Source: Piper betle
Lineage: Eukaryota; Streptophyta; Magnoliopsida; Piperales; Piperaceae
Assembly (NCBI GenBank): GCA_033002965.1
Contig: JAURVB010009641.1
Coordinates: 1-64,000 of the forward strand
Reading direction: 5' to 3'
Length of the DNA: 64,000 nucleotides
The notes under the pieces were generated by a model. It saw only the letters and a program-made list of their open reading frames with translations. It did not search any database and had not been told where the DNA came from. Positions 12,046 through 24,269 of this stretch are shown one piece after another. A program made the translations under genes and the position numbers. How positions within the stretch are numbered: the stretch's first letter is position 1; each line of letters starts with the position of its first letter.

Positions 12046-13290
12046 AACAAGCAATCCAGTACGTTGGGGAGAAAACTTCAATGAAAGAGTGGTAATTAGA
12101 CTACCCTCCTTATTTCTTCAATCAAATAACTCTGAGCAATTAGCAAGCAAACAAATCACACAAACATTAACAAAATTAAACAGGACAAATGCAACATCAA
12201 TTACCTTGATCTACATACACTCTTTGAGCACATCGATTATTCAAAGCCTAAGTAGGTCCAACCAACACATTGCGATGCCCAATAATGCAAATATGGATGA
12301 GCTTGATCTGCATAACCTATAGTATGCATTATAGAGTTGAGCCTGATCACCTCTCCCACTATTGTGTGTAAGTAGCTTTCAGAGCAACCATTTGTTTGAA
12401 CTTGGACTAGAAAGCAAGTGGAAGTTTAGGTAGAGCTGGTCTATCAAATGTTTTCTTCTCAAACTACTCTTTGATTGTAGCCCACCAGGTTATGATAGCT
12501 TTGGGTATCTACTTTCAAGGTAATAACATGTTCCACTCCCAAAAACAGTAGAGGCCCAGGTTATAATTCATCAAAGAAAACATTGTAAAAGACTGACATA
12601 TAGCTGTAAACAAGGTGAACACCAGACATTCACTAATGGATCTGCCCAGAAAATTTTCCATGTTCCCACCTTCTGCAAACTGAAATGCAACTGTTCATTG
12701 GACTTGCTTGTTGTTTTCCAACAGAATTCTCACCCCCCAAAGTAAGCAAGCAACCATCGACGTTACTCCACAAGCATTGAATGCAACACATAGCCAAGTT
12801 TATCAGAGTTCTTAAAACCTTCTTCCCAGTTTGAGCAAGGGCAGATTTGGCAGCTCACCCAAAGCAGCTAAAGCTAGCTCACCTCTCTGTTGAGCTCTCA
12901 GAGATATATTAAAGCCTCTGGCTTGTCTGGCTTGTATGTTAGTTCCTAATATCTGATGCTCCTCTTCTAAACTAGGTTTTTATTTTTCTGATCTTGGTTT
13001 CTTTTATATTTCTCCGCCTTTATTGTTGAATTGTGGAGGTGGGCGTGGGATTCGGAGGAAAACTGAGTTGAGAAGGGATGGTTGGGACTGACAATTGCAT
13101 GGGGGAGATGGATGCCTTGGTGGTTGATTAGTTTTTTTAACATCCCTGCAACTGCTGCTGCAAAGCTTGGCAACTTCAAGACGCAGAAAACAGAGCAGTA
13201 GCAGAGTAGCAGTGAGAGCAAAAGGGTTGAAAAGAAGAGGATTTGCTTCTCAAAACGTTGCTCTTAGCTTTTCCATTTTGTTCTTCGTGC
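12046..13290. other. Upstream region of the EPFL gene
   Basis: Less AT-rich than the spacer to the left. No coding signature on either strand beyond short unrecognised frames (12089-12322 +, 12967-13221 -). The last few hundred bases are presumably promoter and 5' UTR of the EPFL gene. Confidence 0.5.
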
Positions 13291-14692
13291 ATGGAGTGGA
13301 GGAGGGGGAGACAAAGGTTCATCGGGAGGCTTTTTCTCCTCTGTCTCCTCTTCATCTACTTGGTCTCTTCCTCTCTTCTTCGAGCTACTATTGGCGCCAA
13401 GGCTCCATGCTGTGGTAAGTAAATAGTGCATCCATGAATTCAATTGTTCATTCTTGCAGACCCATCATTCCTATGCTTGTTCAATTTCGTTATAAACATG
13501 GCCACCTTGTGCAGATACTAGAAGATCTTCTCATGCAAGGATTCATTGCCATTCCCAGGTGAGTATACCTATTACTCAGTTTTAAATGTTTAATATAGAA
13601 AGCAGTTTGCCATTTGCAAGACGTTACTGGTAACCAATTTGAGTTTCCCTTCGTATTTTCTTCTCAAATGCTATTTCCGAAGAAGCAAATCGGCAATGGC
13701 AAAATCCTCGTTTTGCAATCAACACTTGAACCACCGATAAACCACTCTACCATCTTAAGGTTTAACTGTGAGAGAGAGAGAGAGAGAGAGAGGAGCTCAG
13801 TTTACCAGACTGACATGCACAGAGCCGGCAGCAAACAGCGGCAGTCTGCTGCTGCTAAATGCCACCTTGCACCCTGCTCCCCAGTGGCATCGCTTCTTCT
13901 TTCACGTAGATTCTCGCTAAGTAGGTCGACCTCTGCCCTCAAAATCTCACCCACCCACCCGAAAGAAAAAAAATCATTGGAAGCTCTAAATTGTTCACAT
14001 TTTTATGGTTACCCATGGCACAAAATTTACCCTAATGTTGCATACACGGAAATTTTGGTTTCCAGAATGCCATCGCAACCATGATCCAACCAAAAAACTT
14101 GGACCTGTGAGTCTGTGGCTTGCTACGTGAGCTCTGCCACTTGTGGGCCTTTTGTTAGAACCTAATTTTATATGAACTGCTCTCCCCACCATAGCTTAAG
14201 TCCAGGAGGTCGGCGACGATGGTTTTTGTGAAGTCACATCTAAAAGACTGGTCTGAACTCGATAGGACCGATGAGACTGGGACACTCCAGTTCAAGTTGA
14301 CCGTTCATCAAATTTACTTTGGGTCCTTATAATTCAATACAAGTGACAGTACGAGGAGATTGATTGCTCTTCCAATGCATTGATTCAGCAAATAATCCAA
14401 ATTTGTAGTTTGACTTATGGTTTTTACTTGGCGAAAAATACAGGGTAATGTAGACCCGGGCCATGGCCAAGGAGGTGGTGATGTTGGAGGAGAAGTGGAG
14501 GTTGGGCCGGTGAGGCGGCGGCGGTGGCTAAGCGGGCTGGGATCGTCGCCGCCGCAGTGCAAGTCAAAGTGTGGCAAATGCACGCCGTGCAAACCTGTTC
14601 ATGTGCCGGTGCCGCCGGGGACATCGGTGACGACGGAGTATTACCCTGAAGCGTGGAGATGCAAGTGTGGTAATAAGTTGTACATGCCTTAG
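13291..14692 (+). CDS. EPFL4/5/6-type secreted cysteine-rich peptide precursor
   Basis: EPF-LIKE peptides are secreted ligands of ERECTA-family receptor kinases that shape stomatal patterning and stem or organ growth. I assembled three exons: 13291-13414, 13515-13558 and 14444-14692, all with GT/AG borders (donors GTAAGT and GTGAGT), giving 138 residues. Exon 1 encodes a basic start and a hydrophobic signal peptide (FLLCLLFIYLVSSSLL) ending ...KAPCC. Exon 3 encodes the mature domain with six cysteines (QCKSKCGKCTPC, then RCKCG), the loop HVPVPPGTSVTTEYYPEAW and the end GNKLYMP, which is the EPFL4/5/6 (CHALLAH) signature. An RRRR stretch precedes it, a plausible processing zone. Intron 2 (885 bp) carries a GA run at about 13769-13792. 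Exon 2 is short and its sequence is not diagnostic, so its limits rest on splice sites and phase. Confidence 0.9.
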
Positions 14693-15239
14693 GGTTCTTG
14701 TGTCACTTAAATTTGAGCTATATGTTAATCTTTTCTTTTTGGGGGGTTATAGTGGGGTATGGAATTAGATATAGGAAGTATTTGATGGTATTGTGGTGTC
14801 TTTGTAGCTTAGGTAATTGAATGATCAAGTAATGTGTTGATATGGTAGATGTTGTACGTAGTGAGCTCATATCGCAGATCACTCTTTTTTTTTCCAAAGC
14901 AATGTTTCAAAAAAAGATAATAATATCATCTAAATTTGATCACATCTTGCCTCATCAACAATGTGCTTGGCCTCTACGGTGAAGAAGAACGTGCCAAACA
15001 TAAAAAACATGCTGTTCAAACCATTGCAAGCAACCGAGATAAATATGTATTGCCAGTTCTTTAAGCAGCAATCAAAACTTCACTCATGCAATATAAAAAA
15101 CACACACACACACACTATAAACATGGATTCTGGGCCAAAGTTGCATATAAAAAAATGCACTATAAACAAGATTAAAATTCTCCACGATTTTGTTGCCCCC
15201 AAAAGTTTTGCCCGTAATTTTACATAGCTTGTCAAGATT
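14693..15239. other. Downstream of EPFL; no gene seen
   Basis: Contains the probable 3' UTR and then AT-rich DNA with a short CA run near 15105. The 88-codon frame at 14961-15227 resembles nothing I know. Confidence 0.5.
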
Positions 15240-15535
15240 TTTATCCTAGTTTAAAACTCGAAATTCAAACTTGATTCTTCGTGTCATAGAGTCGACTCGT
15301 CATAATAAGTGAACAAGTGTAAGCTTCGCTGGCCGACAGTATGGAGAGTCAACTCTAAGCTGACTTAAAATCATTTTATTAAAATTTTAATTATGTAAAT
15401 TAATAGTTGTATTAAATTAGTATACATTGATCATTTGATACTTGAAATTAATAAATTTATGATTTACATTATTTAAAAATATTGATTTAGTTAATCTAAA
15501 AGAAAGGGTAATATATTTTCATAACTTTAATAATT
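15240..15535 (+). repeat. Dispersed repeat, copy 2
   Basis: Partner of the inverted copy at 11825-12045, with shared blocks in the same order. The similarity weakens at both ends, so borders are approximate. Confidence 0.65.
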
Positions 15536-16076
15536 TGATTTAGGAAAGTCAATTATAAAATTTGCCAATATAGATTATAAAGTAAAAGGCAAACTATGGA
15601 GTAGGGTCAGCTCATATAGTTTTTGAGTTAAATTTTTTTTTAAATTATAATTTTGATCCCTACGATTAAATTACTTCAATCCGCATTGATCATATAGAGG
15701 TTTTTGTAAGAGAAACGAACTCCTCTCACCATGCTCTTTTCCATTACATATAAATGGTTACAACTTAGGGAAGTTTGTTACAAAAATTACAGGAAGTAAA
15801 TCCTTACACTTCGTTACAAAAACATCAACTTCTTAGAGAAATGAGGAAGGATCTTGGAGCTTTGAAAACAAACCTTCAACGTCTTTCAACCCAAAGAGAA
15901 GTATTTATAGAGGAACTAAGGCCAACAATTAAAACACCGACACAGTCGACACTGGCTAAAAATAGATTCAGACCCAATCGGTTCAATTTAAGGCATTTAA
16001 TCATTAGATAACTCGAACCACAAATACAGCATTCTCCTTGATAATCACCCCCCACAAGCGCAAGTGGAGAACAAAC

Positions 16077-18339
16077 TTAAAGCTTGGATCGAAGCAGTTC
16101 AAACCGAGGCCGATACAGAGGTTTACTAAATAAATCGGCAACTTGATCATTAGAAGGAAGATGTCGAAGTTTGTAAATCCCAGCTACTACCTTCTCACGT
16201 ATAAACTGTAGATCAATTCCACTGTGCTCACTGCGATTATGTAGAACTGGATTTGAGGCCAAATATAGCGAACTGACATTGTCTGAATATAAGGTTGGAG
16301 GCAAGCACAAAGGTACCTGAACGAAGCTGACTAGATGCAAAAACCATAATACCTCTTAGCTAAGGAAAGCTAGAGATCGAAGTTCGGCCTCCACACTGGA
16401 CTTTGAAACAGTAGACCGTTTCATAGAGCTCCAAGAGATGAGATCGGAGCCAAGGTAAATAGCGAAACCTGAAGTTGATCGGCGTGCATCAGGGCATCCA
16501 GCCCAATCTGCATGAGTGTAACCAGTTAAAACCAATGATTTGCAGGGAGAAAATGAAGACGAAGGGACAGGGTGCCCTTGATGACGGGTACGAGGACATC
16601 GCATAAGTTGACAAACACCATTTACATCATAGGCAAGGTCTGAACGTGTAAGGGTGAGATACTGTAGGCTTCTAACAAGCCTGCAAAATTTAGTAGGGTC
16701 AGGCAACGAATCACCATCAGACGCAGAAAACCTATCACCAGTTTTCGGAGTAGCAACTGGTTTTGAACCTTCCGTGCCAAATTGGCGAAGTAAGTGAAGA
16801 ACATACTTTGTTTGGGATAGAATAAGCCCAGACTTCTTATAGTGACCCTCCATGCCAAGAAAAAAGTTAAGAACACCTAAATCTTTCAAATCAAATTTGG
16901 AAGAAAGAACCCGAATGCATTGGAAAATCAACAATGATGAGGATCCAGTTAAGATAATGTCATCTGCGTAGAAATGAGAAGGATGAGAGTGTCTGACAAA
17001 CGCAAACATGGGACACATCATGAGGTTGAATTCGAAACCCGGAACTGAGGAAAAATGTATTGAATTTTTAATACAAGGCCCAAGGGCTTGCTTCAAACGT
17101 TAAATCTACTTGTGGAGCTTCCGCACTTAGCGGGAAAAGCATTCTTAACGTCAAGTTACGTAAAGGACCAGCCTTTGGATATAGCAATGGATAGAACAAG
17201 TCGCATGGTGCCAGGTCGAACAACAGGACTAAAGGTATCACCATAGTAACGAACAAGCTACTGATGGAAACCTTTGACAACCAATTTGGCCTTGTAGCGT
17301 TCAAGAGAACCGTCTGATTGTTGCTTTAACCTTGAAGACCCATTTGCAACCCACGACATTCATGGAAGGAGGACGAGGAAGTAGAAACCAAGTTTGATTT
17401 TTAACGAGGGCAGGGCATTGAATTCTTCATGCATAGCACCACGCCAACGATGATTTTTGTGGGCTCGAGTGAAGCATGTGGGTTCTAGGGGAAAAGATGT
17501 GAAGGAAGCTAGGAGACATGAGAGGAGAGGATGACGGTAGAGAGAAGAACCTTTGGTTTCCGGGTGCCATCGTCTCTGCGAGTAATCATGGGATGAATCT
17601 TGAAGGAGGGTAGCGGAGTAGAGGATGGTGGAGGGTATGGGATAGATTGTGGTGTGGGTTGAGAGATAGCGGAGGAGCAAGGAGATGGAGGTAAAGGGGG
17701 CGAGCTGGAAGGAGATGAAACAGAGGGAAGGGTTGGTGGAGAAGATGGGTAGGAGGATGGAGCAGACAATGTGATGGGTGGTAAAACATCAGGTCCAGTG
17801 GGGAGTGAGGGTGATCAGAGGCCGAGGAAGGTGCAGGGGAGGGGGCAAATATGGATTGTGGAAGAGGATGGGAACGTTGAGGAAGACTCGCGGAGTAGGG
17901 GAGGCAAAAGGTCTGCGGAAAGGGTCGACGGGTAAAAGAGTGGGGAGGTGGAAGGTGGAAGGTGGTGATGTAAGGAAATATGCGGTTGCAGTGTTGAAGA
18001 ACACGAGCGGATGGGTGACCCAGGCGAGCATGCCAAATATCAGTAGATTCCTTATTCGCTGAAAATGCAACTTTATTTGTTGATGCAGACAACGAGTAAA
18101 GATCACCGTTAATTTTATCTCGGTGTGTGGAGCGGCTTCCCTGTTTGCACATTGTTAATGGGATAACCAGAAGATGATGTAAAGATGAAGTAACACTTAT
18201 CATCTCGAGTGATCTGAGCAAATAATGGAATATGTAAAGCTGTGCGCAATAATGGAACATGTAAAGCTGTGCACATAATAATGCGAAGACTAGATCCATT
18301 TCCAACCGTAATACCATCTTCCCAATGGAGTCTTACCGG
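16077..18339 (-). pseudogene. copia pol remnants of the second element
   Basis: Reading frames at 16077-16340, 16356-17096, 17360-17680 and 17586-18317 carry successive copia pol segments but are out of frame with each other and contain stops. The catalytic integrase D,D-35-E region is not visible in any frame, so this copy is both mutated and internally deleted. Confidence 0.85.
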
Positions 18340-18897
18340 TAAGGGTGTCAACGGAAGCGAGCGAGTGGAGCTCGATTTGTATTTGAACTTGGTTTGAATA
18401 GTTTGAAACTCGTTCAAATTCGACTCGAGATTGAACGAATTTTGAACATATATGTTCGAGTTCGACTTGAATATCTTTTATGTGTTCGAGCTCGAATCGT
18501 GTTCGAATACACTTAAACCAATAACTCTTGAGGTCATAAAAGTGAATATTTACCATCTTAACTATCTCACTTCTTTGTTATTATATTGTGTGTATATATA
18601 TAAATAAATAAATAAATATAATATAATATAATATAAAATTATATTATTATATTATTTTATCAAGTCAAGTTCAAGTCGAGTCACGAGTCGAATTCGAGTC
18701 GTGCCATGAGTCGAATTCGAGTCGAGTTCAAATTATAGCTGAGTTAAGTCGAGTCGAATACAAGCCTTGCTAAAGCTTGGCTCATAAAATTCGAGTTCGA
18801 GTCGAGTTTGAGCTCGAGCATTTAAATGTTGAGTTTCAAGTCGAGTTAAGCCGAACCGAACGCTAAATGCTCACGACTCGCTCAATTAGCAACCCTA
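18340..18897 (-). mobile_element. hAT-like element with TCGAG-rich ends (copy D1)
   Basis: Both ends are dense in short TCGAG/GAGTCGA/TTCGAGTTCGA motifs around an AT-rich centre. The ends are imperfectly inverted: TAAGGGTGTCAA...GCGAG on the left and, read inward from the right, TAGGGTTGCTAATTGAGCGAG (21 bases; first 20 TAGGGTTGCTAATTGAGCGA). Flanks CTTACCGG (18332-18339) and TTTACCTG (18898-18905) agree at 6 of 8 bases, consistent with an aged hAT target duplication. It sits inside the minus-strand copia element. A reversed copy of the family is at 35172. Confidence 0.75.
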
Positions 18898-19150
18898 TTT
18901 ACCTGCTACTTCCTTTGATAAATGCTTCATGTTGTGAGTAGCACCCGGTACCGGCTGTGGTCGGAGTGATCAGTGATAGACATGGCATTAAGAGTTTTAG
19001 CAGAGTTGACAACCTCATCCAGAGCCCAACTAACAGGTATTTGCTTTGTGATGAGAGTGATTGCACTAGTAGCAAACCACATTGGTGGATGAGGGGGAAG
19101 TTGAAGAAGATATCATATTATGAACTCATGATAGTCAACCCATAGCGAGT

Positions 19151-19750
19151 TGAATGGAGTTTTGTTTGGTTCAAACTAGGCTCAATTACGAGTTGAGCCA
19201 AATAATATTTGGTTGATTTGAGGTAGAGTTGGGCTCCAATTAACTTGATTTATATTTATTCATATACTTTATTTATAAAATATATACGAAAATTTAATTT
19301 TAAAACCAAGATATATATCTCATTAACGTAATTATGAATAATAAACCATGCATATAGTCATGCATTGTATAATCTAAAATTATTATTACGTTACGTATTT
19401 AATAACTTTAATCAAATACTAGAAATAAATCTAATATACACATGGCCTAAAATCTTATTTTTTATATAAAATATCAAATTTCAAATAAAGTGAAGTTATG
19501 CATGCACAAACCCAGACCCGAAATTATTTTTTCCCCCTTAATTTGAACAATGCGCAAAACCAGCTTTGAATATCTTAAATCACAACAAAATAAATAAATA
19601 AATAAATAATCATAAATCACTTTTGCCCAGGGCTTCAAATAAACGAGGTACCATCAAGTAAAAAGAATAGTTGGTCATTAGTAGCGCGGACCCAACCCGA
19701 CCCGACCCGCCTGTACCCGTCCCCGTTTGTCCGCATAATGGACCGCTCTG
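19151..19750. other. AT-rich spacer before ETG1
   Basis: No gene. It contains a short palindrome (GGCTCAATTACGAGTTGAGCC region near 19171-19191) and an AAAT microsatellite at about 19587-19610. Confidence 0.5.
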
Positions 19751-19755
19751 GTTCT

Positions 19756-19785
19756 GGCGGGAAAGAGCTCTGTATTTGGCGGGAA
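19756..19785 (+). promoter_or_regulatory. Two E2F-type sites upstream of ETG1
   Basis: GGCGGGAAA at 19756-19764 and TTTGGCGGGAA at 19775-19785 both fit the E2F consensus (TTTSSCGS or its complement). They lie 95-125 bases before the ETG1 start codon. Arabidopsis ETG1 is named E2F TARGET GENE 1, so such sites are expected; that they act here is inference. Confidence 0.75.
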
Positions 19786-19857
19786 GATCCCACCCGCCAT
19801 TGCTAACCCTCACCTTCGCTCCTCCTCTCGGCCAATCTCTTCCCCGCAAAAACCGAG

Positions 19858-19879
19858 AGCGAGAGAGAGAGAGAGAGAG
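19858..19879 (+). repeat. GA microsatellite in ETG1 leader
   Basis: An almost pure GA run ends directly at the ATG at 19880. GA-rich leaders are common in plant genes. Confidence 0.8.
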
Positions 19880-22522
19880 ATGGTGGGTGTCGCCTACGAC
19901 TTCTTGTCCAACCCCCTCGGCGCCGTTCGCGTCACCTTCGAGAAGGCCGCCTCCGCCGCCGGCGCCGCCTTCGACCCCGCCACCTTTGCCGGCAAAGACT
20001 GGGGTGTCCTTGACCTCTTTCGTAGCTTCCTCTACGACCAAGGCGGACTCGCTCAGGTGATCTACTTTCACTTCGATTTTGCTGCTGCCCAAGTTGAAGG
20101 GGAGCATGTTTCTTTGTGTGGTGGTGGTGTTTACTAGTGATGAAATCAGGTGATTTTAGTAATTTTGTGGTAGTCATAGAAGTTTGAGATTAGTTTTTTC
20201 ATTATCTTTTTAGTGGAATCGGCTAATTTAAGTCCGTAGGGTAGAGCTTGTATGTGCATTATTAATAATGGTGTTTTAATGTGGTGTTCTTGCTTGGATT
20301 TTGATCGGTTTGGTGCAGGTTCCTCTCCTTGATCAGCAAAGTCTTGGCCTGATTCGGCCAAATTCATTAGTGCGGTTTCGTGGTATGGTACAGGACATGC
20401 TCGGTAGTGAATTTTATGCTGGAGCATTCAAGGTTGGATGGCATGTTCGTTGAAAAAGTGCTCTTTTCTTTTTGTTCATTACTTTGTTCTATAGCATCTT
20501 ACTTAAATATGTGATGATTTATTGTGATTGTGGTATACGGATGGGTCAACGTGGAGAACTAATAAGTTTGGCGGATATTTCTTCAAAACCTATTGATGAT
20601 TCCTGTAATATGCATATTTGGGAGCGTCAAGCCTCCTGCACTGTGTTCCAGTAAGCCTAAAATCGGTTGATGCTGTGAAATTGAAATTAATTATGCCGTT
20701 GCTGAATTGCATTTTGATGAAGCCAAAATTTGAATATCTAAGTTCAATCTTTAAAACAAAGCAGGTTCCGGGTCAGAATTCATGGGTCTTAATGCCATCC
20801 TCTGCTGAAAGCCTAAGAAACAGATACAATCGTGCCTTGATAGACCCGCATGGTGAAAAGCGTCGTAGAGAATATACAGAAGAGGTTTATGACTTCAATA
20901 TCTTACATTTGATTGTTTTTTTGGGCAGTGCTATGTTTTCTTTGCCTTCTGACTAAACATTTTTTGACAGTGTTCTTATGATTCCTCGTCAGACATTTCA
21001 TCAAATTCAAAGAAGCAGGTGCGTTGCATATATATAACATTGTTACCAATTTTTTACATTACCAGCTCTGTGATGGGAGACCTCGGTAATTTCTTATTAT
21101 TAATGGTGTGAAATGCTTTGTTTTGGATAAATTTTCTGTTGATGTTTTGAACATGATGGCAACTAATTGATGGCCTGTACCTCAAAAAGCATGTTGTAGA
21201 GCTAGCCAAAAGATTACACTTTTGTGGCACGAGACAAATGATATTTCTTTAACTTATGGAGCATGCTCTAAAGAGTGCTAGAACCTTGTTGAATTGAAGT
21301 TTTTAATAACGCCCAACTTACTGGAACTGAAAGAGCAGGCAATGATAATGCTTGTCAAGAAAGTTCTAAAAATCAGTTGGTATGCAAGTTAGTATCAATG
21401 CGTACCACTCTGCTTTGATGTGACGTGGCAAAGCTAGCTTGTACTGAGCATCTCATAATTTTTTAAGGCCTTTTTAGCATGAAACATAGAGGATCCTGAG
21501 ATAGCACCTGTTACTAGTGTAAAAATTATTCCTGTTTTCACTTTCATTCCATATTCTTTTTTTATTATTCTTATGTGGGTACAATAAGAAGCAACAAAAG
21601 ATTACATAACATGAACGTGGATGTCCATATCTGCTTGTTCTCAGTGTTCAGTGTGCTAGCTAGTAAGATACTTGTGGTCTCACATCCATTATTTTCTATT
21701 TTTCCAGCGAGAACATGAGCTTCCCAACCAGGGTTTGGCTACTGAATTCAACCATCAGAATTTCAGAGAAGAGCAATTGATGCCAAATGTCAATCAATCA
21801 CTTTCATGTTTAGTTAAGGTAATAGGTTGTTAACAGTATTTATGGAATCTTTCTCTGCTATGTTCTGTCGTAATTCTTAAAATGCTGTGTTTATCTTTGT
21901 TAAGTATGTACTTACTTTTTGCTTGTTACACGACAGATATATGATATGCTTGAGACAGATGCAAAATTAAATGAGGTTTTTGAGTTTGTTGGTGTTTTCA
22001 CTTTTGATCCTGAGCTTGCCATTCATATGAATGATCCTAATGAAGGCTTAACTGATCTCTGTGAAGATGTTTTAGCCCATTTCCACCCCAATAAGGTTTG
22101 ATGTTATCCTTTTGCTAAAGAAATAACACAATGCATTATTGCTCATTATATACTTTTTACCTGTGTTAAGTAGAATAGATATCTGATGTACTTGTTTGAT
22201 CAATCTGTTTCTGGATGCAAACCTAAGTAGTTTGATCTTCTTTCCATTCTTTGAAATTAGAGACATGAACTTAACTTATACCAGCAGTTTATTTCCAAAT
22301 ATTTGTTTTCAACATCTGTTGACGTCCTTCTAACCAATGATGAAATTTTAGGTTCCTCGGCTTCATTGTTTAGTTCACCGTAAGCTCACAGCTCAGGATT
22401 TCTTTCAATTGTCTTATACCATTGAGGTTTGACTTGCTTCCTCAGCATTCTATCAATTTTCAGAATATATTAAATTTTTATCATAGGTTGCAAGGTTTTT
22501 TCTTGTTCTTATGTCAAAGATT

Positions 22523-22563
<41 letters not shown>

Positions 22564-24269
22564 TTTTAATTTGATAAACATAATTTTGTCCTCTGCACCT
22601 TCCTAAATGTCTTTTTATTTGTTTTGGCAGCCTAGTCCTTCTGTGTTTAAAGATATGCGCGCGTCCCTACTTCAATATTTAACAACTGTTCTGGGAAATG
22701 ATGGATTGGCTGCTCACTGCTTGTTATTGCATCTGTTGTCCAAGGTTTTCGGTTTTTTCTTGTGCTTTCAAGCAAGTTTTTTGTATGATGCGCCCAATCT
22801 TGAAATTCCAAATCAAGCATCATTTTCCATTGGCTCCAATGACATAGGTGTTATGTTAAGCATCTTGAAATAGTTTCAGGCTCTTAATCCTTCAATGGCA
22901 GGTACATGCAAGAGTTGACACTGTCTCTGTGGGAAAGTTATCGGTAAATTTTACTGGTTTTACAAGAGAAAGTATTACCCTCTTTGGCATACAACTCAAA
23001 AGTGCGTTGGACTACCTTTTACCTTATTCACAACACATACCTTTAACTGTCGAGTATCTCAACACTGCAACACTTGCGCCTAGGAAAGATTATCAAACTA
23101 ACAGGCGAGTAAATTTGGTCGGAGTTTGCAACTTTGTATCTTATAGTTAGGCATTTTATTCATGTGAAATTCCTGTTTATTTTTCAGACTGGTTACTGGA
23201 GTCCTGCAGCTTGCTCAAGGAACCCATTTAACTTTTGACGAGACTAAATTGCAATCAGGAACACTTAATTCTGTAGGAGTATATAACGCGAGGGTGCTAA
23301 AGAATCTTGTAGAACACCAAAATGTAATGTCCTCTCATTTTCTTATGCTATTATAATGCAGCAGCTAAATGATAAGTATTTATGCTTTCTTGCTATATAT
23401 AGGTTGAATATGACTTCAGTTTTTACAAAATGGAGATGGCTGCTGAGTTTCAGCTGTTAATTCTTTCTGAGGGAAAGTCCAACATTCTACCAGCAGATAT
23501 GGTAGTTCCTTTCCATCCTGATACTGTTATTCCAGCTGGAAATGCCTCAACAGAAGAATTGCAAGCTTGGAGGTGGTACATTGCCACTGTGAAATCTTGC
23601 TTTGTTCATCAAATTGAACCTGATATTCAAAAGGTATGTAAATATATACCATTGGCTACTATTCAATCTTAGACGCATCAAAATAATGTTTCTCATGCAT
23701 TTAAATCCTGTTATTAGATCTTTTTACTTAAATGTTGATGATATAAGAAATTATTGTGCGATTATTTTTTGTTTGTGGAATGTAACTTTTATGATGAAAA
23801 GTTTGTTACGTGTTGCTGAATTCGAGTCATATTGTATGTGGTTTGAGGCCAATTTAACGGAACAAGCACAACTCAAAGTTGCAAATGCTGGATGAGTTTT
23901 CGCATCTTATACTAAAACGAGTAAACATTCTGTGTTAGCTGGATTAAGTGTGGTTGTTTAATTTTCAGGTGATAGAAAATGATATGGTAGCAGCTAGGCA
24001 AGAAGATCGGAACTTGAGTGCAGATGATTTTAGCAGGTTTTACATAATTCCTCATTTGAAGGCACTGTTGCTGCTGCTGTTTCTTTCTATTTTGTGATAC
24101 AGAATTCTGATTTCTGCTGATCTTCAGGTGGTTAACAATGGCTCGCTTGGTATCGGCAAGCTTTGGTGAGACAAAGTTAACTCTAGAGCATTGGCAGCTT
24201 GTCAAGGAATTGGAGAGACTGAGAAAGAGAGGATCCAAGGGAAGTGAATTGGTTGCATGCATACTTTAA
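19880..24269 (+). CDS. ETG1: MCM complex-binding protein (MCM-BP), ETG1 orthologue
   Basis: MCM-BP/ETG1 binds the MCM helicase, helps unload it after replication, and in Arabidopsis supports sister-chromatid cohesion. I place 14 exons: 19880-20056, 20319-20432, 20540-20650, 20765-20884, 20971-21018, 21708-21818, 21937-22095, 22352-22426, 22631-22744, 22902-23104, 23188-23323, 23403-23633, 23969-24036, 24128-24269, giving about 602 residues, close to Arabidopsis ETG1 (about 590). Diagnostic motifs are AYDFLSNPLGAVR, KDWGVLDLFRSF and VRFRGMVQDMLG at the start, TWRTNK in exon 3, and RWLTMARLVSASFGE at the end. Exon 3 has three one-base defects: its acceptor reads ACG where CAG is expected, one extra G follows TWRTNKF, and one base is missing after WERQ; the last two restore the frame together. 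Intron 10 is GC-AG. Confidence 0.93.
22517..22560. repeat. AT microsatellite in ETG1 intron 8
   Basis: About 40 bases of pure AT dinucleotide between exons 8 and 9. Confidence 0.95.

Larger units (their letters stand above)
15700..19150 (-). mobile_element. Second decayed copia retrotransposon, interrupted and deleted
   Basis: Read on the minus strand from about 19150 downwards: gag/protease-side remnants (18898-19150 and 18115-18339), a GAG-pre-integrase motif (IWHARLGHPSARVL, about 18000-18060), a Ser/Pro-rich linker, then reverse transcriptase start (EEFNAL), the YADD box near 16960, SKFDLKDLG, and RNase H (HADWAGCPDARRSTSG; SKSSVEAE; then RSEHSGIDLQFI and NDQVADLFSKPL at 16077-16340). 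A G-rich polypurine candidate near 16045 is followed by a probable 3' LTR (about 15700-16050), for which I found no partner. The integrase core that should lie between 18000 and 17700 is absent. A hAT-like element splits it at 18340-18897. Confidence 0.85.

Noticed and set aside
17778..18062. Plus-strand frame rich in Gly/Arg
   Set aside because: It is the antisense of the Ser/Pro-rich linker of the minus-strand copia element.
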